A DNA stretch of 64,000 bases from Collybia mongolica (taxonomy: Eukaryota > Basidiomycota > Agaricomycetes > Agaricales > Clitocybaceae): positions 1,178,001 through 1,242,000 of the forward strand of contig JAAXNY010000008.1 in the NCBI GenBank assembly GCA_013420905.1. The letters are read 5' to 3'. The position numbers were made by a program, and so were the translations under genes. Shown one piece after another: positions 46,701 to 59,100 of this stretch (within the stretch, counting starts at the first letter, position 1; every line of letters begins with the position of its first letter). The notes under the pieces were generated by a model. It worked only from the letters and a program-made list of their open reading frames with translations, ran no database searches and was not told where the DNA came from.

Positions 46701-49700
46701 GTTTGACCAAATAACGGGCTTGTTGTTTGAACATGGAATTGTCATTGGTGATCGAGATCAGTTCGTCGTCGCAGAAGCCTTTAGCATAGGCTATATACGC
46801 AAGGTATGGATCGCGTGCTTCGCAGAACTTTCCAACTACCAGAGGTTCATACAGCTTCGAAAGAACAAACATTAATATATATGATGGACGAGATGAGTTA
46901 CGAATCTAGACATACATTGTTCTCCTTCAAGAATTGTTCCGGGTTGTTGTTACTGTCAATATAGATCTTCGCGATGGCATTGAAAACAGCAGTATCCTGA
47001 CTTCCAGCTTGGACTCGGGCTTCGAGCCAAGGCAGAATGAGTTTCAGACGGTTGCGTTGCTCCACCTCGTGCACAAGCTCATCGATGGGGAAATTGCCAG
47101 TAACAGAAGCCAAGAGCCCCTTGATCGTCGCTTCGTCACAGTCGACATCGAGAAGACCACCCACCACTTGCGGTGTTCGAACAGAGTTGACTCGTTGAAC
47201 ATAAACTTCAATGAATTTGGTGAGTCCATTTTGGTAGAGGTAGAGAACAAGATCGTGGACGAAGTCGAAGCGGTCACAGACAATGATAAGAGGGAGCTGG
47301 TCGGAAAGTTTTGCTTCTTTCAAGAAGTTCTTGACTTTCTCCGGGTTGTAGTGGTTGCTTTCTCGGCAGATGCGCTCAACCTCGCGAATCTGACCTGTGC
47401 GTGTTGCGGCCTGGATATACTTGAAGTGGACCTCAGAATCTTCGCTGAGGTTAACAACAGAGCCCAGGTAGTAGTAAAGACCTGTCAAATCGGTGGGTAC
47501 TTCAGTAAATGACACAAACTCGTGAACATACCCTCAAAGCTCTTGAAACTCTCAAACATCTCAATAAGCTTGACAGGGCCAAGGATCTCGGAATATTTCG
47601 TAGCAATCTGAATAACTACTTGAAGGTTTTGGCGGATATTGACTCGAAGCATCTCCTGTAGACAGGTCATGGATTGTTCAGTTGTCAGACGACTGAAGTA
47701 TGTAACGAGCCACTAATATAACGAGAAGTCAGAGAGCTTTAGATCAAAGACATAAAATGAGGACAAACATCGGGTTGGAGGGTAGTGGTATGCACAATAG
47801 CACGCTTGATATCTGCTAGATCCTCGTAGTGCTCCAAAGCCTGCGTTCATATTGATTAATGCGATCAATTAGGACCTCTTCAAACAGAGCACGCACGCGT
47901 TGTAACAAGCCGGCCTTCTCACACAAGTTCGCAATCCTCGGGCGGTCATAATGCGTGAACATCTCGTTACCAAGAATAGCATCTGCGACTTGGGGTGCGT
48001 GGACAAGGTTCATTTCCAAGAGGCGAGTTTGAAGAGGGCCGTGCTCGGGCTTGTTGTCCTTCAGAGCATCGAGCAAGAACGATGTTGCAGGTTGGATCAT
48101 GTTCTGTGACATAAAGATATCCACGACCTATGACGAGGTGAGTTGCTATATCAATACTAAAAAGTCTGTCGCGCACCCGCTCAACATCAACCAAGGGCCC
48201 CGTCTCATCATTGACTAGCTGGGCTGCAAACTCCGCCCCTTTATCCGGGTTTGAACGCATGATATGCTGCAACAGTGCAACGTAATCGGGGCTATAGCCG
48301 ACCTTCTTCGAGTACAGAACGATCTTTTCCGTTTGACCAGTTTCTGCGAAGCATGCGATGACCTTATTGGGAACATTGGCGCGGAGATAGACACTGAGTG
48401 CGAGGGTCATGTCATGGAGACGAACAATATCTCCGAGTTCTTCACTACACGTTAGCTTCGGGCATAGCGTCAGTATCAAGCAAATCATGGTTTTAAAAAA
48501 ACATACTTTATTCTCCTTCAACCACTTCTCCAATAGCTGCTTCCTTCCTTGTTGGAGTACGGGGCGAGCGAGTTCGACCGACTCAAGGTGATTGAGTTCA
48601 CCTTTTTCAAGAAGAATACCGAAGTATTGAAGGATTGGTGAAAGGCCACCGGGGGGCGCTGGGGCTTGCTTAAACGACTCGATAACCGCCACCGTGCGTA
48701 AAATACCCTGAGTCCGAATTCAATACAATGATGAAAGTAAGTACATAAATGGACGTACTCTTGGCGAATTCGCGGCGATTTTTGCAGCCTCGCCATACTG
48801 CCCGCTCTGGAACAGTTGCTGGTACTGCTTAACGTATAAGTCATCCGCGCCAGGAAGGTTAGCACGGCTAGCGAGCTTGAACGCGAGCTCAGTGTTATTG
48901 AGAGTGGTCAAGATGTAGGGAATAATGGTTTGCTCGTCGACATTAACGCTCAACACTTGACCCTTTTTGTTCACTCCAATAATTCCATTCGTAATTTCAT
49001 GTTCAGCGGTCACAAATATCGTCTCTCCGGAGATACGATTCATGTAGACGCAGGCCCCTGACTCCAAGTCATATAAGTGGATAAAACCATATTTGGTTAC
49101 CAAATAGATAATCCCGTGCTTTTTCGAAACCTGCATGGCCACAGGGAAATCGTTAGTTGCTTCGGGAGGGAAATAAACATCAACCGCCTTTTTGATAAAA
49201 GGTGGATCCGGGGCGGTATGGTCAATTTCTACGACATGTAGCTGATAGAGACTTGTTATATCCAAACTGCCAACTTGAATGAGAATCTATAACACACCTT
49301 GGCGCCTGTTGCGGTCCGTACAGCAAAGGTGAAGAGCTTCGTGGGCTTCTGATGACCATCCTGCTTGATTTCTGCAAAAGAAGCAGCGTGTCCTTCGATT
49401 GGTTGACTGACCCCACGGTCTCTGCTATATAGCTGCATAGAACCTTTGACTTTGAATGCCGAAGGGTTGGTCGAATTTCCGGAAATCCCAATAAGAACAA
49501 GCCACTTTTCGTCAGGTGTCATACGGTAGTTGATGATTTGTGCTCCGGATAGCGTTGGGTGCCGATCGAAGATTTTCTGCGGCGGCGAAGCCTGGTCTGC
49601 AATACTCCAGTGGTAAACGGATGATTCAGTGACCATTCCAATAGTCGTATCAGAGACCCATTTCCAGAACACAATATCCTCGCTATTAACATGTGACTTG

Positions 49701-50172
49701 ACCTTCTGCTTCGTTTCGATGTTGAAGATTTGTAGGGTGCGTGCAGCTGTGATTACCTTGTTATAAGAATAGTGTAAGACGCTCGGTATACACGTGCCTT
49801 TCAAAGCAAGAATCTTTTGAGTAGGATGCATGATAGCCGAGTCCGCTGAGATGGGTCGACGGAGGACATTGTTTGCATCCGAAAGGTCGATGATGACGAC
49901 CTGGTTTTGCTCATTGACTTTTTCCCGAACACAGATAAAATGGTCGGATTCAAGCGTTAAGGTCTGTTAAATTTCGTCAGTTTGGCCATTTCAATACCCT
50001 TCTTGCTAAACATCGAGCAAACCTTAACGACATCTGTGAGTACGTACACGCACGCCAGCAAAAGGTCGCGTCAACTCACCTGAAACGAGATTGACGCTGG
50101 TTGGACGCCAAGGCTTGACAGTTGAAGATGCTCACAGAAGGCAATGGGTTTGGAAGTATCCACAGCAGCCAT
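43798..50172 (-). CDS. CHC1: Clathrin heavy chain
   Basis: Twenty-four exons on the minus strand, phases all consistent, give 1698 residues against about 1675 usual. Exon 1 is 50172-50080 ([22 protein letters not shown]), exon 2 is 49963-49298, exon 3 is 49241-48759, and the last coding exon is 43824-43798 (MMTGFGGY). Landmarks: the N-terminal beta-propeller ([35 protein letters not shown]), [36 protein letters not shown], FFxFKSFEG-type repeats and [19 protein letters not shown] in the leg, and the C-terminal trimerisation region. Clathrin forms triskelia coating vesicles at the plasma membrane, trans-Golgi and endosomes. Exon 14 is only 36 bases (45544-45509). The C-terminal end is shorter than in animals but of normal fungal type. 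Confidence 0.97.
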
Positions 50173-51850
50173 AATGGATAATTGCACGAAGCCGCTGAGA
50201 GTGTGGGCGGCGAGGGAGAAATGGTAATAGAGGAATGTTGTTTGCTTCTGTTTGCTCAATCGTGCGCAGTTGGCATGCAGCAGTCACTTGTCAACACAAA
50301 CCACGTACCCCCTCCCCCCTCCTCAATACATACAGAGGACGCATATTTGGTGTAAAATCAGCCCCGCTCACAGTTGAACGTTGGACGTTGAAATGTTGAA
50401 GGGTCAAACAGACATGAATAATTTGATTATATCACTTGCAAATTACACCTCACAATAAACTCTAAGAAACTTTAAACACTGAAAAAAAGTACTAAAGCTA
50501 TAATAAATCAAACCAGGTAGACTGGGATCTTATAAAGTTTTTCAAATAGGAAGCTTCCTCAAGTTCCCTGAACATATTTCAACTTCCTTCCTCAATAAGT
50601 CCAGGAAACTGCCCTACTGGAAGTGGCAGACAATGATCACAGAGTACCTGCACAACCCCCCCCCCCCAGGTACTACATAAAAAGTATACACTTGACACAC
50701 CACCAACGAACCCTTCTGGACCTTGTACTATATGATTCGGCGGGAGAGCCAGTACCAAATTGGATCTGGCAATGTTTATATATCCCATAGTCTCCCATAG
50801 CCAAATTATAAATTTGTGTCTTTGTGTGGAAGCTTGATCACACACATATGCATACTGGTACCCGCAGGCATCGCACAGGGATCCGAAGGAAATCCCGTTC
50901 CGTCCTTGATAGATAATCGTAAGTATCACAAGTAGAGCTGACGTACCATCGATCCTCTACATCCAGAATTGTGTCTCTCAACTCAGCGCAGCAAGGTTTT
51001 CGTTTTGGTGTGAATTCAATGACTACACCTGGGGATCCCGCGACTGCGTAGGAAGGCCCAACATCTGGTCACGATGGAAGTTTGTCATGGATGTCCATGA
51101 GTGTCGGACTCCTTGCGTTTTTTTTAAGAGTTGTCACGATGTTTGAGCACGTACAGTACGCCAAGGGCGCTATAGTTGGGGAGAAATCGCTGATGGACAT
51201 AGGGTAACCTAAAACGTCATATAAATCTTGAGCAACAGTGCCCGCGCATTGCCCAGACGACGTGCCACATTGTCGAGAAGGACCTGGCGTAAGGCCTTGT
51301 GAAAATAACTGGACTCTCCCCAGATGCATACAATATCCCCTTCCTCATCGTATTCACTTTCGGCTTCGCGGGGTAGCATTTCTCGAATTCCTTCCAAATC
51401 GTAACTTGTCACGGTCCATCCCCACTTCAATCCACGATCATTGGAGACAGTGGGCTTCCTGAACTTCTCTCACTGGCGTATCCCTGAGACAGCTCATCCA
51501 AAGTACTGCATACCCCCAGAGTGGATCACAAGGATATAAAGTCGTAAGAGCGAACAGAGACCCAAGATGTGACAAATGTATAAAATTAGCTGATAGGTGG
51601 GGGAGGTGGGGGTGGTGATCCATCGTAGACTGTACTGTTTGAATTCCTTGCTCAGACCTTGAACACCCAGGGACACTAGCTGGCAGACTGCCTCGGGATA
51701 GACGAATGTTTCGTTTGATTCGATGTTCAGATAATGAAGTTCACCTACGATAGCAAGGGCTCATGACGGACAAATGGGACAAGCCTATAACTTTTCAACC
51801 TGCATACCAAAATTTAGGTTAGTCAAAACACCAACACAGAAAAGCCACTA
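50173..51850. other. Intergenic region with an unclear minus-strand fragment
   Basis: The left part should hold the clathrin promoter. On the minus strand, about 51730-51490 and 51430-51209 show open, protein-like stretches (for example FVYPEAVCQLVSLGVQGL and YDEEGDIVCIWGESSYFHKAL) that could be exons of a small unknown gene or the remains of one. I could not join them into a convincing model or match a family. A run of C lies at about 50658-50667. Confidence 0.35.
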
Positions 51851-53027
51851 TTATGCAGCAAGGGCCAAGGCCTCCTCAAGTTCATCGTCATCGTTGTGTA
51901 GAGTTGTAGTGGGGGGAGAATTTCCGTAAAGTAACCGTTGAGTGACAATGGCTAATAGCAACCTGAGTCAGCCAGCCTTGATGCACAAATATGAAAGACT
52001 CACCGAAGTCAATTGAGAGTTGGAATACAGCACAGGCTTTGAACTGCAGCGGGGAATGTTGGAGGAAAAAATACACCGTTCTAGGACATCATAAGAGGTT
52101 GAAGCTAGACTCTTATGTCCATACGCACTTGAAAGAGTCTCCCCCTGCCCATCCGATTAAGGTTGACATTCGGAATCCATAAAGTGAACGCTGTCGATAA
52201 TTACTGATATTTTTTCAGCGGTAGAAAATTAGTATTTCGCCTGGCCTGGCCTACCTAATTAATTGCGGAATAGGAAGTGTACTTTCAAGTCCCAATGCGA
52301 CGAAACCCAGCGTTGAGACAAATAGCTTAGACCGACTGAAGATCAGGAAGAGAATTGCTTGACAGAGTCTATAACCTATCAAGAAAGGATGCCTAGACTT
52401 GTAGATGCAACTCACATCAATCCCGCAAGAAATTCTATGTATTGAGTGTACGTCGGCCATTGCCAAAATGATAAAGGTCGGTTTGATCCTCCGAGTAGCT
52501 CTGGACTTATCCTAGGTCGGTAGATAATACATATGTAGAGCAGTGCTAACTAATAGAAAATGAGCTGGTGGGTACCCTACTGCGTTGTAATACACACCTG
52601 GGCAAGGATCATCAGAATTGATTGGACCAATAATGCCAGTTCAAAGTGATCCCTATAATATAAGTGAGATTATCGAATAGTACACAAAGACGACAACGTA
52701 CCCCAGCCAGAAGAAGCATCTTGTGATGTTTGCTGTCAATCTGTGGGACACTGGATGAGGACTTGACATTGCCTGGGCGTGAGGCTAATTACAATATCGC
52801 ACAAACGTCACGAGAGAATCCTGTAGAATCCCTAAGCCATTTAAGAGTTAGTAAAGTATGAAAAGACAAGGAGGAGTTACACGTACTTTTTACGAATTAT
52901 AGAAAGGGCTTGGTCTGCGTACACCTGATGTGGCTCTGAGACTATTTAACTAGATTTGAAGCAGGAGACATACCAGCGGTGGTCCAACGGCCATCCCAAT
53001 AGATGCTACTATTGATATCCAAGACAT
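51851..53027 (-). CDS. PQ-loop repeat membrane protein (Any1/SLC66A2-like)
   Basis: Ten short exons (53027-52974, 52924-52887, 52831-52793, 52740-52702, 52652-52598, 52549-52416, 52368-52255, 52203-52129, 52080-52004, 51951-51851) give 241 residues. The first PQ-loop region reads VYADQALSIIRKKDSTGFSRDV, split here by an intron after the second K. It is followed by NITRCFFWLGDHFELALLVQ. The second is LESTLPIPQ followed by NYRQRSLYGFR. Several hydrophobic helices fit a seven-helix fold. The DSTGFS and FWLG context resembles SLC66A2 (PQLC1) and yeast Any1, which sit in Golgi and endosomal membranes and affect phospholipid asymmetry; assignment to that subgroup is tentative. It shares a 372-base upstream region with the GDP-mannose transporter. 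Confidence 0.85.
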
Positions 53028-53399
53028 GGTAGATGGCAAGATAGGTAGTGGGAAATGCTACGCAGCTTGGGTGTCGTGGAGTTGTCCAGTGCCGAAGCGT
53101 TAGCGCTTAGCAATGGAAGCTGAGTAGCTACCATCACGTGCCGGTCAGCGGCTGTTCAGATCAGAGCTATTTAATTTATTTATCCATCATGTCTCCTGCT
53201 ACGTACCGCTGGCATCTTCGACACCGCCTTTTTGTTGGCCCACTGCTGCGTGGCTGAAGATATTCTTGAAGCTTTGACGACTGCTAAAAACTGGAACCTG
53301 TCTTCTATCATTTCTGAATCCCTTCAACCGCCATCGAAACTCCCCGAAATTATTACTCGCTCTTCTTCGCCTGTCCGGCATTTAGACTTAGCGAACCTA
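53028..53399. promoter_or_regulatory. Shared upstream region of PQ-loop gene (minus) and GDP-mannose transporter (plus)
   Basis: 372 bases between divergent start codons. An ATG at 53190 on the plus strand opens a short frame ending at 53258, which would be an upstream ORF if transcription starts before it. The frame of the transporter is open upstream to about 53232 without an ATG. Confidence 0.5.
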
Positions 53400-54981
53400 A
53401 TGTCTACCGTCAAGGAAAAAATAGCAGAGGCAGCGGAGGAGGATGTAGTCGAAGTCAGGAAGGCTTTAGCGACAGGCTCACTGAAGGAGGTGTCTGTATC
53501 TGCCGGTGAGTGATCTTGGTCGCAACGTGTCCATATAGTGAACCATATATCTGGTATCCTCACTTTAGTGCCTCCAATTGTATGCTATTGTCTCGCTTCT
53601 ATCTTGATGACCTTAGTGAACAAGGTATCGAGAAGTCACACTCTCCTATGCCCAAACCCTAATTCAAGTTATAATTTAGTTCGTAGTATCTGGCGCGAAT
53701 TTCTCAATGAACTTCTTGTTGTTGGCAATACAATCAGTAGTCTGTGTGGCATGTGTTGCAACGGTGAAAAGAGTTGGCATAATATCGTTTAGGCAATTCG
53801 ACATGCAAGACGCCAAAGCGTGGTTTCCGATTAGTTTTCTTCTCGTTAGCGTGATCTATACTGGTTCGAAGAGTTTGGTGAGTAGTATTCAGCCTTGGAT
53901 TGGCAGAGGTTAACGTATCGCGTATAGCAATTCTTGAGCATACCGGTGTACACAATCTTTAAAAATCTGACCATTATTTTAATTGTGCGTGCTACGTCTG
54001 CGACTACCTATACATCCATTTATATTTGGAATGAAGGCATATGGTGAAGTAATTTGGTTTGGAGGCCGGGTCACAGGATTGACATTTGTGTCGTTCATAT
54101 TCATGGTAATGTGTTGCGTTGATTTTATTATAGCTCCATAAAGTTGATACTCAATAGGTTGTGTCCTCGATAATTGCGGCGTGGGCAGATGTCTCGAGCA
54201 CATTAGGGAGCTCCCTACCTGCAGTAAGCACTGGAACCAGTCTGGGCTCCCTCCAATCTATCAACAATGCTGTTCACAACCTCAACATCGGGTACTTCTG
54301 GATGCTTGTAAACTGTATTACAAGTGCAGCTTATGTGAATTTTACCTACCTTAACGTCCAAACATTCCTTACTCTTGCCTGCACAGGTTCTAGCCATGCG
54401 TAAGCGAATAAAGATCACTGGCTTTTCTGATTGGGACTCGATGTTTTACAACAATTTGTTGTGCATACCCATATTGTTTGTATCATCTTTCGTTGTGGAG
54501 GATTGGGGAATAGAAAACCTTGCTCGTAATTTGTAAGTCTGCTATTGATATCGCCTGAGAAAAATTCACCACTAAAGTCTCTGTCCAGTCCTCAGGAGAC
54601 ACGGAATTTCTTACTCGTATCGATAGCTTTCTCTGGTGCAGCTGCTGTGGGAATTTCATACACAACTGCCTGGTGTATTCGTGTGACAAGCAGCACGACA
54701 TACAGGTGTGTTTGCCCCTTTTTCCGATTTGATCCTGCCAAATTGATCAGTGTCATAGCATGGTGGGTGCATTAAATAAACTCCCTGTCGCGGCATCTGG
54801 AATGTTATTCTTCGGGGATCCCGTCACAGCGGGTTCAGTGTCGGCCATAAGCATAGGCTTTTTTGCGGGGATTGTTTATGCGGTAGCCAAGAAGAATCAG
54901 AATCCCGCACCTAGACATACAGACTCTATCATACCCTTGGCGAGTCGTGGAACAACAAATCGGATGAGTGATAAATATTGA
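53400..54981 (+). CDS. VRG4: Golgi GDP-mannose transporter
   Basis: Nine exons (53400-53505, 53569-53624, 53680-53877, 53928-53984, 54037-54105, 54158-54334, 54387-54532, 54589-54705, 54759-54981) give 382 residues. The two nucleotide-sugar motifs of Vrg4 are present: FYNN at residues 241-244 and GALNK at 312-316. About ten hydrophobic helices are seen ([49 protein letters not shown]). The protein exchanges GMP for GDP-mannose across the Golgi membrane, supplying mannosylation of proteins and lipids. The ATG at 53400 is the first in frame; the cytosolic N-terminus before the first helix is short and acidic. The C-terminus is polar. Confidence 0.93.
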
Positions 54982-56110
54982 TAGATTAGGAACACAACAC
55001 ATCGGCCTTGGACTCTATCTTGCAGTAGAAATAGATGTATTGTTGTTCAAACATATGAAGTGAATTTCATTATATGGGGCCTGACAAGACCCGTCAGAGG
55101 CTGCTGACTACTTTTCAAGCCTCTATTGGTCAAGGACCAGCGGGAATTTCATGGCAAATCGCTCTCGATCAGATGGAGGTATCTCTTGAACAGGCACTGC
55201 AGATTTGCAGTATTGAGCCCCGTTCTCAACACCTCGTTCCGTTTGTAAACCGAACCCTTCCAAAGCATGATCGATGTCGTTTCAACGATCCAATAGTAGC
55301 TAAACTCTTAGGAGCCGGTTAGCCCTAGATCCGGACCTCTGTAGCTTCGTCACTCGAGATAATGAGAATATCGCAGTTGGGCGCTGGGAAGGATATGTTA
55401 CATCCATATCTGTTGATAGCGGGAGTCTGTGGGTGGTCTTGGCTTATACCATGATTACCTGACTTCGGAGGACCGGATGCACGTCCTATTTTGAGATTGC
55501 GGACTGAAAAGGAGAGGCGTTGTATTGCGGGTGCCCTTGACATTGAAAATCTCAATTGAAGTTGATGATTTTAAAGAATGTTGGTGTTGAATCTATTGAT
55601 TGAAAGCAAATCACATGGGGGTATTAAGCGCGCCTCGGTTAGATATATAGAGATTGACACGACACAGGCTTAACTACAACTTACCTCCACCACTACTCCA
55701 CCCAATGATTTAAGTGAGGTGGAATTTATGCGGGCACATTTTAATGTACACATAGAGTAGTTTCACGGAAAACAGCGTGAAGAGCAAAGTATAAAGCAAC
55801 GATAGTAACCAGGATATTTGATAAGGTGGGGGTGAGCGAATAATCAGCAGACCGATCAAGGGGCTTCTTATCAACGTTATTTCCATCATCGACCCCACAT
55901 ACCAATCGATTCCACAGCTCGTTGATATAAGTCCTGGTGCATTTGTTTTTCCCCCATCGATAACCCTTGTGATTGAGGGGTACTTGCATCCAAAAGCCCT
56001 CAGTCTTACACAATCCGGCTCTTGGACCCGACTCGAACTCCGAATTAAAAAAAAATCGCGTACCCAATCTTTCAAGTCACTGGGGTCGAACAACCTTCGT
56101 CTCTCCCACC
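54982..56110. other. Intergenic region upstream of pyruvate carboxylase
   Basis: About 1.1 kb. A plus-strand frame of 82 codons (55074-55322) starts with ATG but has no recognisable feature, and a 72-codon minus-strand frame (starting near 55543) is equally unsupported. The last part must contain the PYC promoter. Confidence 0.45.
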
Positions 56111-59100
56111 ATGACCTCACCACAATCGTCATCGCTGCACCCCGCGCGGCTCGCTGGACTTTTCGCTGGATCGCCTAGTGCGCCGGGCACCCCTGTCCAC
56201 TCTATTCAGACAATGAGAAGAAAGGCTGCCGGGCACGGAGGTCCATTAACGAAGATCCTCGTCGCAAATCGTGGCGTGCGTACCCAAACCTTTCCCCTTC
56301 ACTCTAATGAACAACTATATCGGATTGCAGGAAATCGCCATACGTGTATTCCGGACGGCCCATGAGCTGGCTATGCACACAGTCGCCATCTATTCCTACG
56401 AGGATCGCTTATCGGCTCATCGTCAGAAGGTGTGTAATGAATGCCGTACAATTTGTTGCCGTGATATTGATAAGCAGAACATAGTCTGATGAGGCGTATC
56501 AAGTCGGAAAAGGCCTGACTCCAGTCGGCGCATATCTCGCTCAGGACGACATTATTAAAATTGCACTAGAACATGGGGTGGATATGATCCATCCTGGGTG
56601 CGTCGTCGTTCGATACCCTTAATGACCCCATCCTGAGTAGCGTGCGTATTCGATTGTTCAGGTACGGTTTTTTGGCCGAAAACGCCGAGTTTGCGAGGAA
56701 GGTCGAACAAGCAGGTCTAGCCTTCGTTGGCCCCTCTCCGGAAGTAATAGATGGACTCGGAGACAAGACTAAAGCTCGGACTCTAGGTAAGATACTTAAT
56801 TCACCACCAGTCTGGATGGATTTTACTTAACCTCATATAGCGATGAAAGTTGGCGTTCCTGTCGTTCCTGGTACACCTGGTCCTGTTGATTCCTACACTG
56901 ATGGTGCTACCTTTATCAAAGAGTATGGCTTCCCAGGTACAGTGGTTTTTCGTGTCATGTCATGACTCTAACGCATATATCATAACAGTCATCATCAAAG
57001 CTGCTATGGGTGGTGGTGGGCGCGGAATGCGCGTCGTACGCGAACAATCTGATTTTAAAAACTCGTTCGAACGTGCTGTCAGCGAAGCCAAGTCTGCTTT
57101 TGGTGATGGAACCGTTTTTATCGAGCGTTTCCTCGAACGTCCCCGTCACATTGAAGTCCAACTCCTCGCTGACGCCCAAGGAAATACGATCCATCTGTTC
57201 GAACGTGACTGCTCAGTACAAAGGAGACATCAGAAAGTCGTGGAGGTGGCACCAGCTACGCATCTACCAGAAGAAGTGAGGCAAGCCATTCTAAGTGATG
57301 CCATCAAGTTGGCAAAAAGTGTCGGGTACAGAAATGCGGGAACAGCTGAGTTCTTGGTTGATCAGATGGGACGACATTATTTCATCGAAATCAACCCGCG
57401 AATCCAAGTCGAGCACACTATCACTGGTGAGTTTCCATTATTCCCAATGTAACACGCATATATACGGAACTCCAGAGGAGATTACTGGAATCGACATCGT
57501 TGCCGCTCAGATACAGATTGCGGCTGGCGCAACTCTTCCTCAGCTCGGCCTCACCCAGGATGCCATTACCAAGCGAGGCTTTGCAATTCAATGCCGTATC
57601 ACCACCGAGGATGCATCACAGAACTTCCAACCTGATACTGGCAAGATCGAGGTCTATCGTAGTGCCGGTGGCAATGGTGTTCGTCTCGATGCTAGTTCTG
57701 GCTTTGCTGGCGCGCAAATCACAGTTGGTCCCTTGACTTATAATGCTTGGCAACGTATTCTGATTGACTATTTCATTTAGCCTCACTATGACAGTTTATT
57801 GGTCAAGTGCACAGTGAGTGGTACCACATATGAAGTCGCTCGTCGAAAAATGTTGCGTGCTCTCGTGGAATTCCGTATCCGCGGTGTAAAGGTGCGCATA
57901 TATATGAGATTGACTTGCTCTCGTGTATGCTGATTAGTTCATCAAAGACCAACATTCCTTTCCTATTCCGCCTCCTTACTCATGATGTCTTCATTGGGGG
58001 CAAAACTTGGACGACAGTATGTTCATCAACTGTTACAGATATAATGTTATATTAACGGCTGGGTATCTACAGTTTATCGACGATACTCAGGATCTTTTCA
58101 AGTTGGTGCAGACTCAAAATAGGGCACAGAAATTGCTGGCATACCTTGGGGACTTGGCCGTTAACGGAAGCTCTATCAAAGGACAAACTGTAGGTATCTT
58201 CTCTAGAAAGGGATCTTGTCCTTATTGCTCTCGATAGGGAGAACCTGGCCTGAAGACCGACATTGTCATTCCCAAGCTTCAGAACCGCGAAGATCCAGAA
58301 AACGGTCCCCCTCTTGACCCATACCTTCCTTGCACCGTGGGATGGCGTAATATCATTGTCGAGCAGGGTCCGGAGGCGTTTGCCAAAGCTGTTCGCGAAT
58401 ACCCTGGTTGTTTGATTATGGATACCACATGGCGTGATGCCCATCAGTCGCTCCTTGCTACACGTCTGCGCACTATCGATATGGTGAACATCGCGAAGGA
58501 GACTAGCTACGCTTTAGCTAATGCTTACAGTATCGAATGTTGGGGTGGAGCAACGTTCGATGTCGCTATGAGATTCTTATACGAGGACCCCTGGGAGCGT
58601 TTGGTATGTGTTGAATAAATGTCTGTTACAGCACACCAATCTGTCATTTCAGAGAAAACTCCGTACTTTGGTGCCCAATATTCCCTTCCAAGCATTGGTT
58701 CGTGGCGCCAATGGCGTAGGATACACCAGCTATCCGTGAGCACTACTCAAACCATAACGCAGTTTTTGTTAACTTTTCCTTCCAGCGATAACGCAATTTA
58801 CGATTTCTCTAAGAAAGCCGTCGAGAATGGCCTAGATATCTTCCGCGTCTTTGACTCTTTGAACTATTTCGGTGAGTGTTACACAATCTAAGAACTCTTT
58901 TTCAGTGTACTGAATACCACTCATATAGAAAATGTAAGTTTGTATATCGTCATCATAGGTGCTATGTGAAACCATATATATGCAGATGAAGCTTGGTATC
59001 GATGCCGCCAAGAAAGCCGGAGGCGTTTGTGAAGCCGTCGTGTGCTACAGTGGAGATTGCGCCAATCCCAAGGAGACGAAGTATACTCTTAAGTATTATC

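Noticed and set aside
50579..51430. A gene between clathrin and the PQ-loop gene
   Set aside because: Protein-like pieces exist on the minus strand but could not be joined with consistent splice sites, and no family was recognised.
55074..55322. 82-codon ATG frame upstream of pyruvate carboxylase
   Set aside because: No family resemblance and no supporting splice or signal context; length is within chance.
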